DNA from: Larus michahellis
Taxonomy: Eukaryota; Chordata; Aves; Charadriiformes; Laridae
Direction: 5' to 3'
DNA length: 64,000 nt
Assembly: GCF_964199755.1 (NCBI RefSeq)
Contig: NC_133929.1
Coordinates: 5,907,806 to 5,971,805, forward strand
A program made the position numbers and the translations under genes. The stretch's first letter is position 1. Every line of letters begins with the position of its first letter. The notes below the pieces were generated by a model. The model was not told the origin of the DNA and searched no databases. It saw only the letters and a program-made list of their open reading frames with translations. Positions 1 through 11,044 of the stretch are shown piece after piece.

Positions 1-2
1 TT

Positions 3-218
3 AAATGTGCTATTTTGCTGTGGTTTGGTATGCAGATCTATAATATTATAAATTGGATAACGATTTTACCTGTGTGTCTCGGGCATCGCATAATTGATTC
101 TATTACTAATTACACTTTCGATTTTACCTGGGGAAAGTTTACTTTGCCCTTTAATTCTTATGCCAAATTGACACCACTAGAGCTAGGGGATGGAAACCTT
201 TTGGATTTTGGAAATTAA
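3..218 (+). pseudogene. gag: ERVL gag N-terminal hydrophobic frame, 5'-truncated by window edge
   Basis: The frame is open from base 3 and ends TAA at 216-218. It contains W-rich hydrophobic sequence followed by a conserved block with NY.FDFTW and GDGNLLD. The same block occurs in the ORFs at 56257-56622 and 49452-49030. The hydrophobic run resembles a membrane segment rather than a usual matrix domain. After the stop, a second hydrophobic stretch continues in another frame (about 225-290). I do not recognise a known domain; calling it gag is inferred from its position between primer site and capsid-like sequence in the other copies. Confidence 0.6.
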
Positions 219-299
219 TGTTACTTCCTTAAAATCATGATTTTATTGTTGATTCTCCTGAATGTGATGCAGGGGTGGTTTCTTATTAAATCTTGGTGC

Positions 300-500
300 A
301 TATGACATACGCTGCTGCTACTCAAACCCACTCTGCAGCCTGTACTGGCACAAGCCACCCCACCACCTGTACTGGCACAAGCTACTCTGCAGCCCTTACC
401 AGCAGAAGCTGCTGCACAGCCTGTACTGGCACAAGTCACTCCACCATCTGCACAGGCACAAACCACTCCACCGCCTGTACCGGCTCAAGCCACTCCTACA
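300..500 (+). repeat. Proline-rich gag minisatellite, unit about 24-30 bp
   Basis: About seven imperfect units of the type 'cctgtactggcacaagccac' encode a Pro-Val-x-Ala-Gln-Ala/Val-Thr-Pro repeat in the gag frame. The equivalent repeat is at 56715-56900 and a decayed version lies at 48780-48990 (minus). In the wrong frame the repeat gives a Cys/Thr/Ser-rich ORF (293-706), which is a shadow. Unit number differs between copies. Confidence 0.75.
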
Positions 501-675
501 AGCACGAGTACATGAGTTACAAGGTAAAACAGATAGAAGACAGAATTCTTCCAGGAGGATGGCTACTCCAGTCTACAGCGAGCAATTCTCCAGTTCGGGT
601 AGGAACTCATCTGCTAATCATAGGTACTATGCTCAATGTTAGACGAGCCCTGCCTCCAGCCAGGAAGAGGAGAGG

Positions 676-2234
676 GTTTTGTACGGTTTTGTATGGTTTG
701 CTGTAAAAAGAGGCAAGGTCAAGGGACCTGCACGAGACATCCAGTTCTTGGGAATTAAATGGCAAGATGGTCGTCACCAGATCCCAATGGATGTGATGAA
801 CAAAATAACATCGATGTCCCCACCAACTAACAAAAAGGAAACACAAGCCTTCTTAGGTATTGTGGGTTTCTGGAGAATGCACGTTCCAGGTTATAGTCAG
901 ATTGTGAGACCTCTCTATGAAGTGACTCGAAAGAAAAATGATTTTATGAGCAACGACAGGCCTTTGAGCAAATTAAACAAGAGATTGTGCATGCAGTAGC
1001 CCTTGGACCAGTCCGAACAGGATGGGACGTTAAAAATGTGCTCTACACCGCAGCCGGGGACAATGGCCCTACCTGGAGCCTCTGGCAGAAAGCACCAGGG
1101 GAGACTCGATGTCGACCCCTAGGATTCTGAAGTCGAGGCTATAAAGGCTCCGAGGCCAGCTATACCCCAACTGAGAAAGAAATCTTGGCAGCATATGAAG
1201 GAGTCAGAGCTGCCTCAGGGGTAATTGGTACTGAAGCACAGCTCCTCCTGGCACCCCAATTAGCAGTGCTGGGCTGGATGTTCAAGGGTAAAGTTCCTTC
1301 TACTCATCATGACAGCGATGCTACCTGGAGTAAGTGGGTTGCCTTAATCCCATAGGAAACCCAAATCATCCAGGAACTGTAGAAGTGATCACAAACTGGC
1401 CCAAAAGCAAAGACTTTGGAATGCCACCAGAGGAGGTGGTGACTCGTGCTGAGGAAGCCCCACCATATAATGAACTGTCAGATAATGAGAAACAATATGC
1501 CCTGTTCACTGATGGATCTTGTTGGTTCATAGGAAAAGATTGAAGGTGGAAAGCTGCTGTATGGAGTCCTACATGATGAGTTGTAGAAGCAACTGAAGGA
1601 CAAGGTGAATTCAGTCAATTGGCAGAGGAGAAAGCCATCCATCTGGCCTTAGACATTGCTGAAGGAGAAAAGTGGCCAATACTCTATCTCTATACTGACT
1701 CATGGATGGTGGCAAATGCTCTGTGGGGATGGCTAAAGCAGTGGAAGCAGAGCAACTGGAAGCGCAAAGGTAAACCCATCTGAGCTACTGAATTTTGGCA
1801 AGATATTGCTGACGGCTAGGGAAACTAGTCGTGAAGGTACGCCATGTAGATGCCCACATACCCATGAGTTGAGCCACTGAGGAACATCAAAACAATCAGC
1901 AAGTGGACCAGGCTGCTAAGATCTTCCAGACAGATTTGGGAACATAAAAGTGAACTGTTTTTAGCTCGGTGGGCCCATGACACTTCAGGTCACCAAGGAA
2001 GAGATGCAACATATTTTGGTCCCGTGACTGAGGGGTGGATTTAACCATGGACACTATTGCACAGGTTATCGATGATTGTGAAACATGTGCCGAAATCAAG
2101 CAAGCTAAAAGATTAAAACCTTTGTGGTATGGGGGACAATGGTTGAAATGTAAGTATGGGGAGGCCTGGCAAATTGACTGTATCACACTCCCTCAAACCC
2201 GCCAGGGTAAGTGCCATGTGCTTACAATGGTGGA
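676..2234 (+). pseudogene. pol: ERVL pol remnant: RT connection, RNase H, integrase N-terminus
   Basis: The readable frame at 679-999 carries the RT region after the active site (FLGI, GFWRMH, RPLYEVT). From 1000 to 1543 the match to 36257-36817 (minus) continues with frame breaks. RNase H catalytic signatures are visible: LFTDGSCW near 1504, an AEEKA Glu region near 1625, and YLYTDSW near 1690. VRHVDAH near 1838 is probably the RNase H end. The integrase zinc-binding histidines (HDTSGHQ, about 1978) and cysteines (CETC, about 2080) follow. WQIDCITLP near 2168 includes the first integrase catalytic Asp. There are several stops and frameshifts, so it is not functional. Confidence 0.85.
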
Positions 2235-2577
2235 AAGAATCATAGAATGGTTCGGGTTGGAAGGGACCTTAAAGATCATGTTGTTCCAACTCCCCTGCCA
2301 TGGACAGGGACACCTCCCACTAGACCAGGCTGCTCAAAGCCCCATCCAGCCTGGCCTTGAACACTTCCAGGGATGGGGCATCCACAGCTTCCCTGGGCAA
2401 CCTGTTCCAGTGCCTCACCACCCTCACAGTAAAGAACTTCCTAATGTCTAATCTAAATCTCCCCTCTTTCAGTTTGAAACCTTTACCCCTTGTCCTATCA
2501 CTACACTCCCTGATAGAGTCCCTCCCAATATTTCCTGTAGGCCCCCTTTAGGTACTGGAAGGCTGCTATAAGGTCTC
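2235..2577 (-). mobile_element. CR1 LINE 3' end (antisense)
   Basis: Read on minus it ends in the CR1 3' signature (tgattct-like repeat next to 'ccattctatgattc'), preceded by the conserved 'ggttggaagggacc' region and the end of the ORF2 reading frame. The 5' side is cut at 2577, where a plus-strand CR1 begins. It interrupts the ERVL integrase, so it inserted into or recombined with that copy. Confidence 0.9.
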
Positions 2578-3976
2578 ATTTTTTAAAAAGGGTAGAAAGG
2601 AGGACCCTGGGAACTACCGCCCTGTCAGCCTCACCTCTATGCCTGGGAAGATCATGGAACAGATCCTCCTAGAAGCTATGCTAAGGCACACGGAGGACAG
2701 GGAGGTGATTCAAGACAGCCAGCATGGCTTCACCAAGGGCAAGTCCTGCCTGGCCAACCTGGTGGCCTTCTACCATGGAGTGACTGCATCAGTGGACAAG
2801 GGCAGAGCTACGGCTGTCATCTGTCTGGACTTCTGCAAGGCCTTTGACACAGTCCCCCACAACATCCTTCTCTGTAAATTGGAGAGATATGGATTTGATG
2901 GGTGGACTGTTCAGTGGATGAGGAATTGGTTGGATGTTCACATCCAAAGGATAGTGGTCAACAGCTCAATGTCCAGATGGAGATTGGTGACAAGTGGTGT
3001 CCCTCAGGGGTCTATATTGGGGCCAGTACTGTTCAATATCTTCATCAATGACATAGACAGTGGGATCAAGTGAACCCTCAGCAAGTTTGCCGATGACACC
3101 AAGCTGAGTGGTGTGGTTGACAGGTCAGAGGGACAGGATGCCATCCAGAGGGACCTGGACAAGCTAGAGAAGTGGGCCCGTGTGAACCTCATGAGGTTCA
3201 ACAAGACCAAGTGCAAGGTCCTGCACCTGGGTCAGGGCAACCCCTGGTATCAATACAGGCTGGGGGTTGAAGGGGTTGAGAGCAGCCCTTCAGAAAAGGA
3301 CTTGGGGGGTACTGGTGGATGAAAAGCTGCGCATGAGCCAGCTATGTGCACTTGCACCTCAGAAAGCCAACTGTGTCCTGGGCTGCATCAAAAGAAGCGT
3401 AGACAGCAGGTTTAGGGAGGTGATTCTCCCCCTCTACTCTGCTCTGGTGAGACCCCACCTGGAGTCCTGCATCCAGCTCTGGAGTCCCCAGCACAGGAAT
3501 GACATGGACCTGTTGGAGTGGGTCCAGAGGAGGGCCACAAAAGTGATCAGAGGGCTGGAGCACCTCTGCTATGAGGACAGGCTGAGAGAGCTGGGGTTGT
3601 TCATCCTGGAGAAGAGAAGGCTCTGGGAAAACCTTATAGCAGCCTTCCAGTACCTAAAGGGGGCTTATAAGAAAGATGGGGATAGACTTTTTAGTAGGGC
3701 CTGTGCGATAGGACAAAGGGTAATGGCTTTAAACTAAAAGAGGGTAGATTCAGAGTAGATATAAGGAAGAAATTTTTTACAGTAAAGATGGTGAACCACT
3801 GGAACAAGTTGCCTAGAGGGGTGGTAGATGCCCCATCCCCGGAAACATTCAAGGTCAGGTTGGATGGGGCTCTGAGCAACCTGATCTAGTTGAAGATGTC
3901 CCTGCTCATTGCAGGGGGATTGGACTAGATGACCTTTAAAGGTCCCTTCCAACCCATACCACTCTGTGATTCTATA
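2578..3976 (+). mobile_element. CR1 LINE, RT domain to 3' end
   Basis: RT is readable at 2639-3073: [23 protein letters not shown] (catalytic Asp motif A) and [13 protein letters not shown] (motif B). A TGA at 3073-3075 stops the frame just before FADD (motif C, about 3089-3100). The frame then resumes through [26 protein letters not shown] and a C-terminal region to about 3735. The 3' UTR ends with 'ctgtgattctata'. The 5' end is truncated, as is usual for CR1. The same TGA occurs in the copy at 6010-7065. One frameshift is near 3310. Confidence 0.92.
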
Positions 3977-4207
3977 ATGGAAACATCTACCTTACCCTCA
4001 ATGTTCTTTGGATTTTTTTTGTCTCAGAATCAGAATTATTTTTAAGCATGAATATAAACAATGAGTTTTAATTTTTAATGTCCTATAACTTACTCATGAC
4101 TGTTTAATGTAGATTTTCATTACACAAGCATGCCTTCTACAAAAAATGCCCTGATGTTACAGCGTTTTTATCTGCTTTCTCAGACCACATAGAAGTTTAT
4201 TCACAAG
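3977..4207. other. AT-rich unassigned spacer
   Basis: Low-complexity, AT-rich sequence between the CR1 tail and LTR G. I see no coding potential or recognisable repeat. Confidence 0.5.
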
Positions 4208-5008
4208 TCTATTGGGTTTAAGTGACAAGGTTTTGATGGGAGGGGGAGCATATTTGTGATAACATATTTAAGAAAGGAAAGGGCGAAATGCTGGAGGGAA
4301 GTGTGAGGAGTGAGGAAAGAAAGTGTGAGAAACCATACTGCAAACACCAAGGTCAGAAAAGAAGGAAGGGAAGGAGGTGCTCCAGACACTGGAGCAGATA
4401 TTTCCCTGCAGCCCGTGGAGGAGACTACAGTGCAGCAGGTATTCCCTGCAGCCAGTAGAGTGGACCACACCAGAGCAGATATCCACAATGCAGCCTGTGG
4501 AGGAACCCATGCCCCAGCAGGGAACCCATGCCCATGCAGAGCACCCATGACAGAGCAGGTGGGTTTTTTTAAGGACTGTAGCTCATGGTAAGGACCCATG
4601 CTGGAGCAGGGGAAGAATGTGAGGAGGCAGGAGCAGCAGAGATGAACTTTTATGAATTGACCGCAACCCCCCCATCCCCCCTGCACCGCTTGCAGGGGAA
4701 GGGAGAGGAGTCAAGAATGAAGGAGTGAAGTTGAGCCTGGGAAAAAATGGGTAGGGGGTGTGAGGAAGGTGATTTAATTTTTGTCTTTCTTTCTCACTGT
4801 GCAAATTTATTTTAATTGGCAATAAACTACATTAATTTTCCCCAAGTCAAGTCTGCTTTGGCCATGATGGTAATTGGTAAGTGATCTTGCTGTATTTATC
4901 TTGACCCACAAGCTTTTTCATCTTATTTTCTTCCCCTGTTGAGGAGAGGGAGTGAGAAAGCAGCTGGGTGGGCATCTAACAGCTGGTCAAGGTCAGCCCA
5001 CCACAACA
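4208..5008 (+). repeat. LTR family G, copy 1 (solo LTR)
   Basis: It shares order and sequence with the copies at 9361-9894 and, inverted, 53489-54365: a 'gtgacaaggttttg' start region, a middle of variable repeats built on 'ctgcag' and 'ccatg' motifs (4380-4640), a T-rich 'ttttaatttttgtcttt' block, 'ccccaagtcaagtctg', and an end at 'ccaccacaaca'. The length of about 800 bp and TG..CA ends fit a solo LTR. No internal retroviral genes adjoin it, and a clean target duplication was not found. Confidence 0.7.
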
Positions 5009-5734
5009 AGAAAGAAAGCCAGAACCCTTTAAGGATAAATACTTGCAAATTAATAAATGTAAATGCAGTTCCAAAAACCCCCACCCCTATAAAGTCTAAC
5101 TCTTACAAAATTTTAAATCACTGTGCACTTGTTTGTATTCCAATTGACAAGTATAATAGAATAGTGGTGTCACATTACTGCAAATTGTTGCAGGATCTTA
5201 CTTAAGAATTCTAGCTTGCAAAAATACTCTGCAAAATTAAATCCCACAAACACAGTATATACATAGCCTCTTTGGCACTCTAAACATCTTTTTAAAATTA
5301 TTATTCTCTTCAGACAGAAAATGGAGAGAAAAAAGGGAATGTATCCTGCTTTGATTTCTCAACTCAAAAATTGTCTTATTTAATGTGGATTTACTTTTCC
5401 TTTTAATAAGCGTGCAACTTGTTAAGGCATGTTGAGAGTGTGGCTGTGTCCTCCAGCACTTCAGCCCAGGACTCTCCCCTGACCAGCTACTGGAGCCCTG
5501 CCCAGTGTGCCCAGGGACCCAGGGTGTCTGGCCAGGTTGAGGGACATGGCTGCTGCTTTCTTGTTTGTAGGTTCGACCAGTAGCGAAGCTGAGCATGTAT
5601 CCCAGAGACACAGACACACACAGAGAACACTAACATGGCTGGTCACACAGACTGCCACAGACAAGACACCACCTTCAATAGCACTTACACATAGGACTGA
5701 CACAAAAGAAACATAGACAGCCAAATCCCCTTCC
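5009..5734. other. Unassigned sequence, partly shared with 13735-13785
   Basis: AT-rich to about 5400, then mixed sequence. The stretch around 5700-5745 ('cacaaaagaaacatagacagcc') resembles 13747-13775, so the right part is probably an old interspersed repeat. I see no credible gene; the ORFs are short and lack domains. Confidence 0.4.
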
Positions 5735-6005
5735 TCTCTGTCTCCCTCCATCTCTCCATCAGTTTCTCTCAGTGCCTCTCCCTCTCTCGCAGCGTCTCTC
5801 CCCAAGACCATCGCCCCTGCACTCGCGCTCTCTCTGTCTCAGCACCACTCTCTCAGTTGCGCTCTCACCATCTATCTAGGGCTCTCAGTCTTGGGCCCTC
5901 TCTCACTCAGTCTCTTTCTGTCTTTTTTCTTGGCTTTCCCTCCCCCCCTCCATCCCTCTCTCTCATGTCGTGTCTCCCTCTGTGCCTCTCTCTTATGGTC
6001 TATCT
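5735..6005 (+). repeat. Pyrimidine-rich (TCTC) array 1
   Basis: Nearly pure C/T on plus, with interspersed tctctcagtctc-like units. It abuts the cut 3' side of a minus CR1 at about 6006-6012. Long ORFs here are low-complexity artefacts. The array resembles those at 11045-11265 and 17467-26375. Confidence 0.8.
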
Positions 6006-6009
6006 CCCT

Positions 6010-7065
6010 CTCCCACAGCTTCTCTGGGCAACCCGTTCCAGTGTCTCACCACCCTCATCATAAAAAATTTCTTCCTTGCATCCAATCTAAACCTATCCTC
6101 TTTCAGTTTAAAGCTGTTGCCCCTTGTATTGTCACTACAGGCGCTGACAAAAATTCTCTCTCTGCCTTTCTTATAAGCCCCCTTTATATATTGAAAGGCC
6201 GCAATAAGGTCTCCCCGGAGCCTTCTCTTCTCCAGGCTGAACAACCCCAACTCTCTCAGCCTGTCCTCATAGGAGAGGTGCTCCAGCCCTCTGATCATCT
6301 TCGTGGCCCTCCTCTGGAGCCGCTCCAACAGGTCCATGTCCTTCTTGTGCTGAGGGCTCCAGAGCTGGACATAGGACTCCAGGTGGGGTCTCACGAGAGC
6401 AGAGTAGAGGGGGAGAATCACCTCCCTCGATCTGCTGGCCACGCTGCTTCTGATGCAGCCCAGGATGTGATTGACCTTCTGGGCTCCAAGCACACATTGT
6501 TGATTCATGTTGAGCTTTTCATCCACCAGTACCCCCAAGTCCTTTTCTGCAGGGCTACTCTCTATCACGTCATCCCCCAGCCTGTATTGATAACGAGGAT
6601 TGTCCCGACCCAAGTGTAGGACCTTGCACTTGGCCTTGTTGAACTTCATGAGGTTTGCTCAGGCCCATCCCTCTAGCTCATCCAGGTCCCTCTGGATGAC
6701 ATCCCATCCCTCTGGCCTGTCAACTGCACCACGCAGCTTGGTGTCATTGGCAAACTTGCTGAGGGTTCACTTGATCCCACTGTCTAAATCATTGATGAAG
6801 ATGTTGGACAGCACCGGTCCCAGTACAGATCCCTGAGGGACACCACTTGTCACCCCTCTCCATCTGGATATCGAGCCATTGACTACTACCCTCTGGATGC
6901 AACCATGCAGCCAGTTCCTTATCCACCGAACAGTCCACCCATCAAATCCGTATCTCTCCAACTTAGAGAGAAGGATGTTGTGGGGGACGGTGTCAAAGGC
7001 CTTGCAGAAGTCCAGATAGATGATATCCGTTGCTCTTCCCTTGTCCACTGATGCAGTCACTCCAT
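6010..7065 (-). mobile_element. CR1 LINE, RT to near 3' end (antisense)
   Basis: On minus, RT is readable from 7060 ([25 protein letters not shown]). It stops at a TGA (6767-6769) directly before the motif C region, which here reads FAND rather than FADD. It then resumes at 6649-5993 ([27 protein letters not shown]). The last few hundred bases of a normal 3' end are missing, replaced by the pyrimidine array. The 5' side stops at the ERVL LTR. Confidence 0.92.
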
Positions 7066-7657
7066 TGTCATTTGAGGTAGAGCAGAGACAACTTTCTGTT
7101 CAGTGAGAGAGGCTCTTGCTCACACTTGTCGCTGTGGCAACCAGGGTCAGCTGACTTGGTTGTTTACTCTGTGGAGGGGTCACACCTGTGGGGAGGAGTG
7201 GACAGGTCAGGTGACCCAAACTGACCAATAGGGTATTCCATCCCATCTGCCATGCTCAGGATAAAAGCTGAGGGATCAAAGAGGTCAACTTGGCTCTTCT
7301 TTGATGGATTTCTTTCTTCACTGACTGTTGTCTGAGGAGGACCTGTCAGCTCATCTGCCTTTTGATCTTGGTCAGTGTGTTCCAGTTCCCATTTGTCACT
7401 GAGCCCAGTCTGGAACTTTCCCAGTGTCTGATGGTGACATCTTCCTAGGAACTTGATCTGGGTTTTTATATATTTATTTATATTGTATCTATTTCACTAT
7501 TTCCTTTTTTTATTTTATTATTAATATTTCATTAAAGTAGTTTAGTTTTTTCCAAACTCATAGCTCGCTCTATCTCTCTTCTTCCTCTCCTCGGAGTGAG
7601 AGGTGGGGGAGAGCATCTCTCGTCTTGTCATTGGCCAACCCAGCTTGAAACACAACA
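7066..7657 (+). repeat. ERVL-family solo LTR
   Basis: It matches the LTRs at 49478-50060 (minus) and 55387-56143 (plus): TGTC start, 'gtagagcagag', 'ttccatcccatctgcc', a TATA-like 'gataaaagctgaggg' near 7260, the T-rich 'atattgtatctatttca' block, 'attaaagtagtttag', and a terminal 'ggccaaccc...acaaca'. No primer site or gag follows, so it is a solo LTR. It sits exactly where the minus CR1 ends; a clear target duplication is not visible. Confidence 0.85.
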
Positions 7658-8744
7658 AGTGTATATATTCTTTTATCTAAGAATACTCTACACTTCAAAG
7701 TTTTTATGTCTTTGTTCTAGACTATTTTCTTATCCTGTTTATCCCAACTGCCACGGATGTATAAACCGTTTACAACTTACTGTCTTGCAAATTCTATAAG
7801 AACTTTACTTGACAAGTACCTGGGTTTCGTGGCTGCTCATTTATTACTTACTGGTAACTCAGTTTTCATTTAAGAATGAGAAAAGGTAGTCATAATACTT
7901 TCCATCTGGAAGTGCTGATAGTGGTAATATGTAAAAATTCACTACTTTGTAATAAATAAAGCTGTGCATGAGCTCCCATAGAAGAGATCTCATGCTGTTT
8001 CATCTAACAATAATATTGGGTGAATGCCCCCTCCTTTCCACAATGTGAAACCACTTCCCTTCTCTCCAGCAGAGTAGAAACACTGATCTTTAAGTGATGG
8101 GGTGTTTGAGAGATGGACACTTTCCATACCTTTTGCTGAAGTCATAAGCTTCCAATGTAATAGTATTTCCAAATGCCACTCTTTTAGAGTAAATATTGAT
8201 TGGAGCCTATGAATGTACATCTGCTTTTTCCAGGTGACAATCTAAACAGCATTAATGCACAGTGTTTTACACTCAAAGTCATGTTAGAAACAGAAGGAGA
8301 AAAAGAGACATTCCACCCACCTCCTAATTTGGATCACTTGCTTGAAAAAGAGACCTGAAATTTATGCTCTGCTGGGTACTAAGTACTTATGAATGTTGTG
8401 TTGCTGTTTTATAGTACTCCATGTAAAGTTTCACAGCCCCAACAAGAGGGGCAATATTTAGGATTTTATCTTGCTCAATATGTAACACTTAAGTTGTCCC
8501 TGTAACAAAGGCAGGTTAGCAGTAAAAGAAGGTGATTGCTGAAATGCTTGATATAACAATGCCTAAATCTACATTATTGTTTTCAACACAAATTTCATTC
8601 TTACATTAAGGAACATGACATGTTCCTTCATGCACAAAAGGCCTATTGCATATAATAAACTGGAAAAATTCATCCTATGATGTTTTTTCTTCATGACCAC
8701 CTGCCTTCATAGGAAATTTCAGCAGATGTTTTTTCCTATTGTAT
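7658..8744. other. Unique-looking AT-rich sequence, no gene seen
   Basis: About 1.1 kb without recognisable repeats or domains. All ORFs are under 80 codons and none resembles a known protein. Confidence 0.5.
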
Positions 8745-9164
8745 GCCATTCCAGTGGATGAAAAGCTGGACATGAGCCAGCTACGTGCACTTGCAGACCA
8801 GAAAGCCAACCACGTCCTGGGCTGCATCAAAAGAAGTGTGGCCAGCAGGTCGAGGGAGGTAATTCTCCCCGTCTATTTTGCTCTCATGAGACCCCAGCTG
8901 GAGTATTGCATTCAGCTCTGGGGCCCCCAGCACAAGACAGACATGGACCTATTAGAGCAGGTCCAGAGGAGGACCACGAAGATGATCAGAGGGATGGAAC
9001 ACCTCTCCTATGAAGACAGGCTGAGAGAGCTGGGGTTGTTCAGCCTGGAGAAGAGAAGGCTCCGGGGAGACCTTATTGCGGCCTTTCAATATATAAAGGG
9101 GGCTTATAAGAAAGGCAGAGAGAGAATTTTTGCCAGCGCCTGTAGTGACAATACAAGGGGCAAC
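8745..9164 (+). mobile_element. CR1 LINE fragment (ORF2 C-terminal part), sense arm of a foldback
   Basis: The frame gives [39 protein letters not shown] and [11 protein letters not shown]. This is the C-terminal region after RT. It lacks the 3' UTR. It runs directly into an inverted CR1 piece at 9165 that repeats its first ~67 bp in reverse complement. Confidence 0.9.
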
Positions 9165-9360
9165 AGAGCCCAGGACGTGGTTGGCTTTCTGGTCTGCAAG
9201 TGCACGTAGCTGGCTCATGTCCAGCTTTTCATCCACCAGTATCCCCAAGTCACTTTACGCAGGGCTGCTCTCAAGCCATTCACCCCCCCAGTCTGTATTG
9301 ATACTGGGGATTGCCCTGACTCAAGTGCAGGACCTTGCACTCAGCCTTGTTGAACTTCAT
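9165..9360 (-). mobile_element. CR1 LINE fragment, inverted arm of the foldback
   Basis: On minus it reads from 'ttcatgaagttcaac' through the VDEKL region to the GCIK codons, i.e. upstream of and overlapping the sense arm at 8745-9164. The overlap ('gatgaaaagctggacatgag' and onward, about 67 bp) is identical by eye in the two arms. The right side abuts LTR G copy 2. Confidence 0.88.
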
Positions 9361-9894
9361 GAACTTTCCTGAAGGACTGCAGCCCATGGGAAAGACCCCA
9401 CACTGGAGGAGGGGAAAAGCGTAAAGAGGAAGGAACAGCAGACAGGAGGTGTTACGTACTGACAGCAACCCCACCCTACCCCCTCCCACCCACGCCCACA
9501 ACCCCACACACATGCACACCCCCCACCCTACCCCCACCTTGTACCATTCCCCATCCCCCCTGTGCTGCTGTGGGGTGGAGATGGAGAGGTAAAAGAGTCA
9601 GGAATGAAGGAGTGAAGTTGAGCAGGGAAAAAGGGGTGGGGGGAAAGTGTTTTAATTTTTGTCTTTGATTCTCACCATCCAAAGCTAAACTGTCAGTAAA
9701 TGAAATTAATTGTGCCCAAGTCAAGTCTGTTTTGCCTGTGATGATAATTGTTAAGTGATGTTGTATTCTTTATCTCAGTCCATGAGCTTTTTTATCTTAT
9801 TTTCTGTCCTTGTCCTGTTGAGGAGAGGGAGTGAGAGAGCGTCTGAATGGGCATCTGACACTCAGCTACAGTCTACCCACAATACTTATGTGGA
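9361..9894 (+). repeat. LTR family G, copy 2 (5'-truncated)
   Basis: It begins in the middle repeat part of the family ('gaaggactgcagcccatggg') and proceeds through the C-rich and T-rich blocks ('ttttaatttttgtctttg', 'gcccaagtcaagtctgtttt') to 'tctacccacaat'. It lacks the first ~300 bp seen in 4208-5008. It joins the CR1 foldback without a spacer. Confidence 0.7.
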
Positions 9895-10031
9895 ATAAAT
9901 ACTAAATTGGCTAAAAAATACAAAAGTACAGCATTGTTCACACATTAAGGAAAAGTATAAAATCAAGAGGCTTCTGAGGTAGAAAATAGCCACAGCTGGC
10001 ATGAAGGACACAACATCCCTGATAAGCTACA

Positions 10032-10990
10032 TGAGGTACGGGACGGGATGCAATTATTCCGTGGCTTTACCTTATGATGTATAGCGGATACAGGAATGGG
10101 ATGATACCATGAAACAGATAAGCTGCCAATTAGCTGCCCGCTAGATGCTCAGAGCCAACATTTTGTCAAATTTTGATGAAATGCTGTCCTTTGTGTGAAC
10201 TTTGCTCATTATAATGTCATTATAATACCAAAACACACCTCCATCCCGAAGGCTACCCGCCTCCAAGGTGCGACCACTCCTCCTTGAGCCTGCGCCCTGA
10301 ATTTCTCGTAAACTATACCTTTAATTGTGAAGCGAGAGAAATTTACACCAATCATGATAAAAGTATGTATGACTAAAGTCACTCAAACGCCACCTTGAAG
10401 ATAACAAATAGTATAAAAATAGCCCAAGAGAGGGGGGATACCCAGGGAAGACACCATCATAAAGAATTCCATCACTGACTTCTGGGATCAGTCGACGGGC
10501 TGAGCCTCTCTTCCCCCCCATAGGGACGCCTTTGGGTAAGACTTAGATTATACCGAGTGCTTCCTCGGGAAACTTAGAAATTTCTCTAGAGACTCTCTTT
10601 TTCTACATTTAAAGCCAGGCTGTATCGTTTATAACTTTGTCGCGCGTTTTGTATATGTAACAATACTTTCATTTGCACGTGCTTTGCAGACAGTGTATTT
10701 ATCACCGGCAATCCTAAGAACCTATATATCTGTTGTTTAAATAAACTGCACTTTTTTAAGTAGCTAGCTGTTTTGGTTTCTCACTGAACGCGACCAAAGA
10801 CTCGAGAGTGGCCGTGCTAGTTCATGAGCACGACTAGACTGAAGGTGCAGTCCACTATTAGTGTATCCAAATCGTAATAGTTTAATACATATTAAACGCG
10901 ATTGGACTGATAGTGCTGAATTGGGCATCACTCAGAATTTAAACCTAGCTGCACCTAGCCTCCCACCTCGGTGAGGAGTGTTAGAACGCA
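10032..10990 (+). repeat. Probable LTR (family I) with TATA box and polyadenylation signal
   Basis: Promoter-like 'agtataaaaatagccc' lies near 10411 and 'aaataaactgcac' near 10739, the spacing expected of an LTR U3-R-U5. The sequence is CpG-bearing and unlike its AT-rich left neighbour. The ends (TG at 10032, CA at 10990) are estimates. An ERVL-type gag remnant begins about 300 bp downstream, so this could be its 5' LTR. No second copy is in the window for checking. Confidence 0.5.
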
Positions 10991-11044
10991 AGGGGGTTTA
11001 TCTTCTGCTAAAACCGCTTTGCCCCTTTTCACGCAACAACTTGG

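Larger units (their letters stand above)
1..2234 (+). mobile_element. ERVL-like endogenous retrovirus, copy 1 (truncated, internally deleted)
   Basis: The order is a gag N-terminal frame, a proline-rich gag stretch, late RT, RNase H and the integrase zinc-binding region, all on plus. No LTR is present: the window opens inside gag, and integrase stops at a CR1 tail near 2235. The gag part shares sequence with 49478-48600 (minus) and 56257-56903 (plus). The pol part shares long stretches with 46270-47100 and 35364-36817 (minus). Around 645-675 the sequence matches the spacer upstream of protease in the minus copy, then jumps to late RT, so protease and most of RT were deleted. Assignment to class III rests on pol motifs and primer-site resemblance to the other copies; it is fairly secure. 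Confidence 0.85.

Noticed and set aside
293..706. Cys/Thr/Ser-rich ORF with TGTSH repeats
   Set aside because: It is a +1 frame of the ERVL proline-rich gag repeat.
2233..3976. 5' inversion (twin priming) of a single CR1
   Set aside because: Both the minus and plus pieces contain their own 3' ends, so two separate CR1s are simpler.
4310..4591. ORFs across LTR G on both strands
   Set aside because: They are LTR-internal repeat translations; the other LTR G copies do not keep the frame.
5891..6619. 242-codon plus-strand ORF
   Set aside because: It is antisense to the CR1 ORF2 C-terminus plus pyrimidine array.
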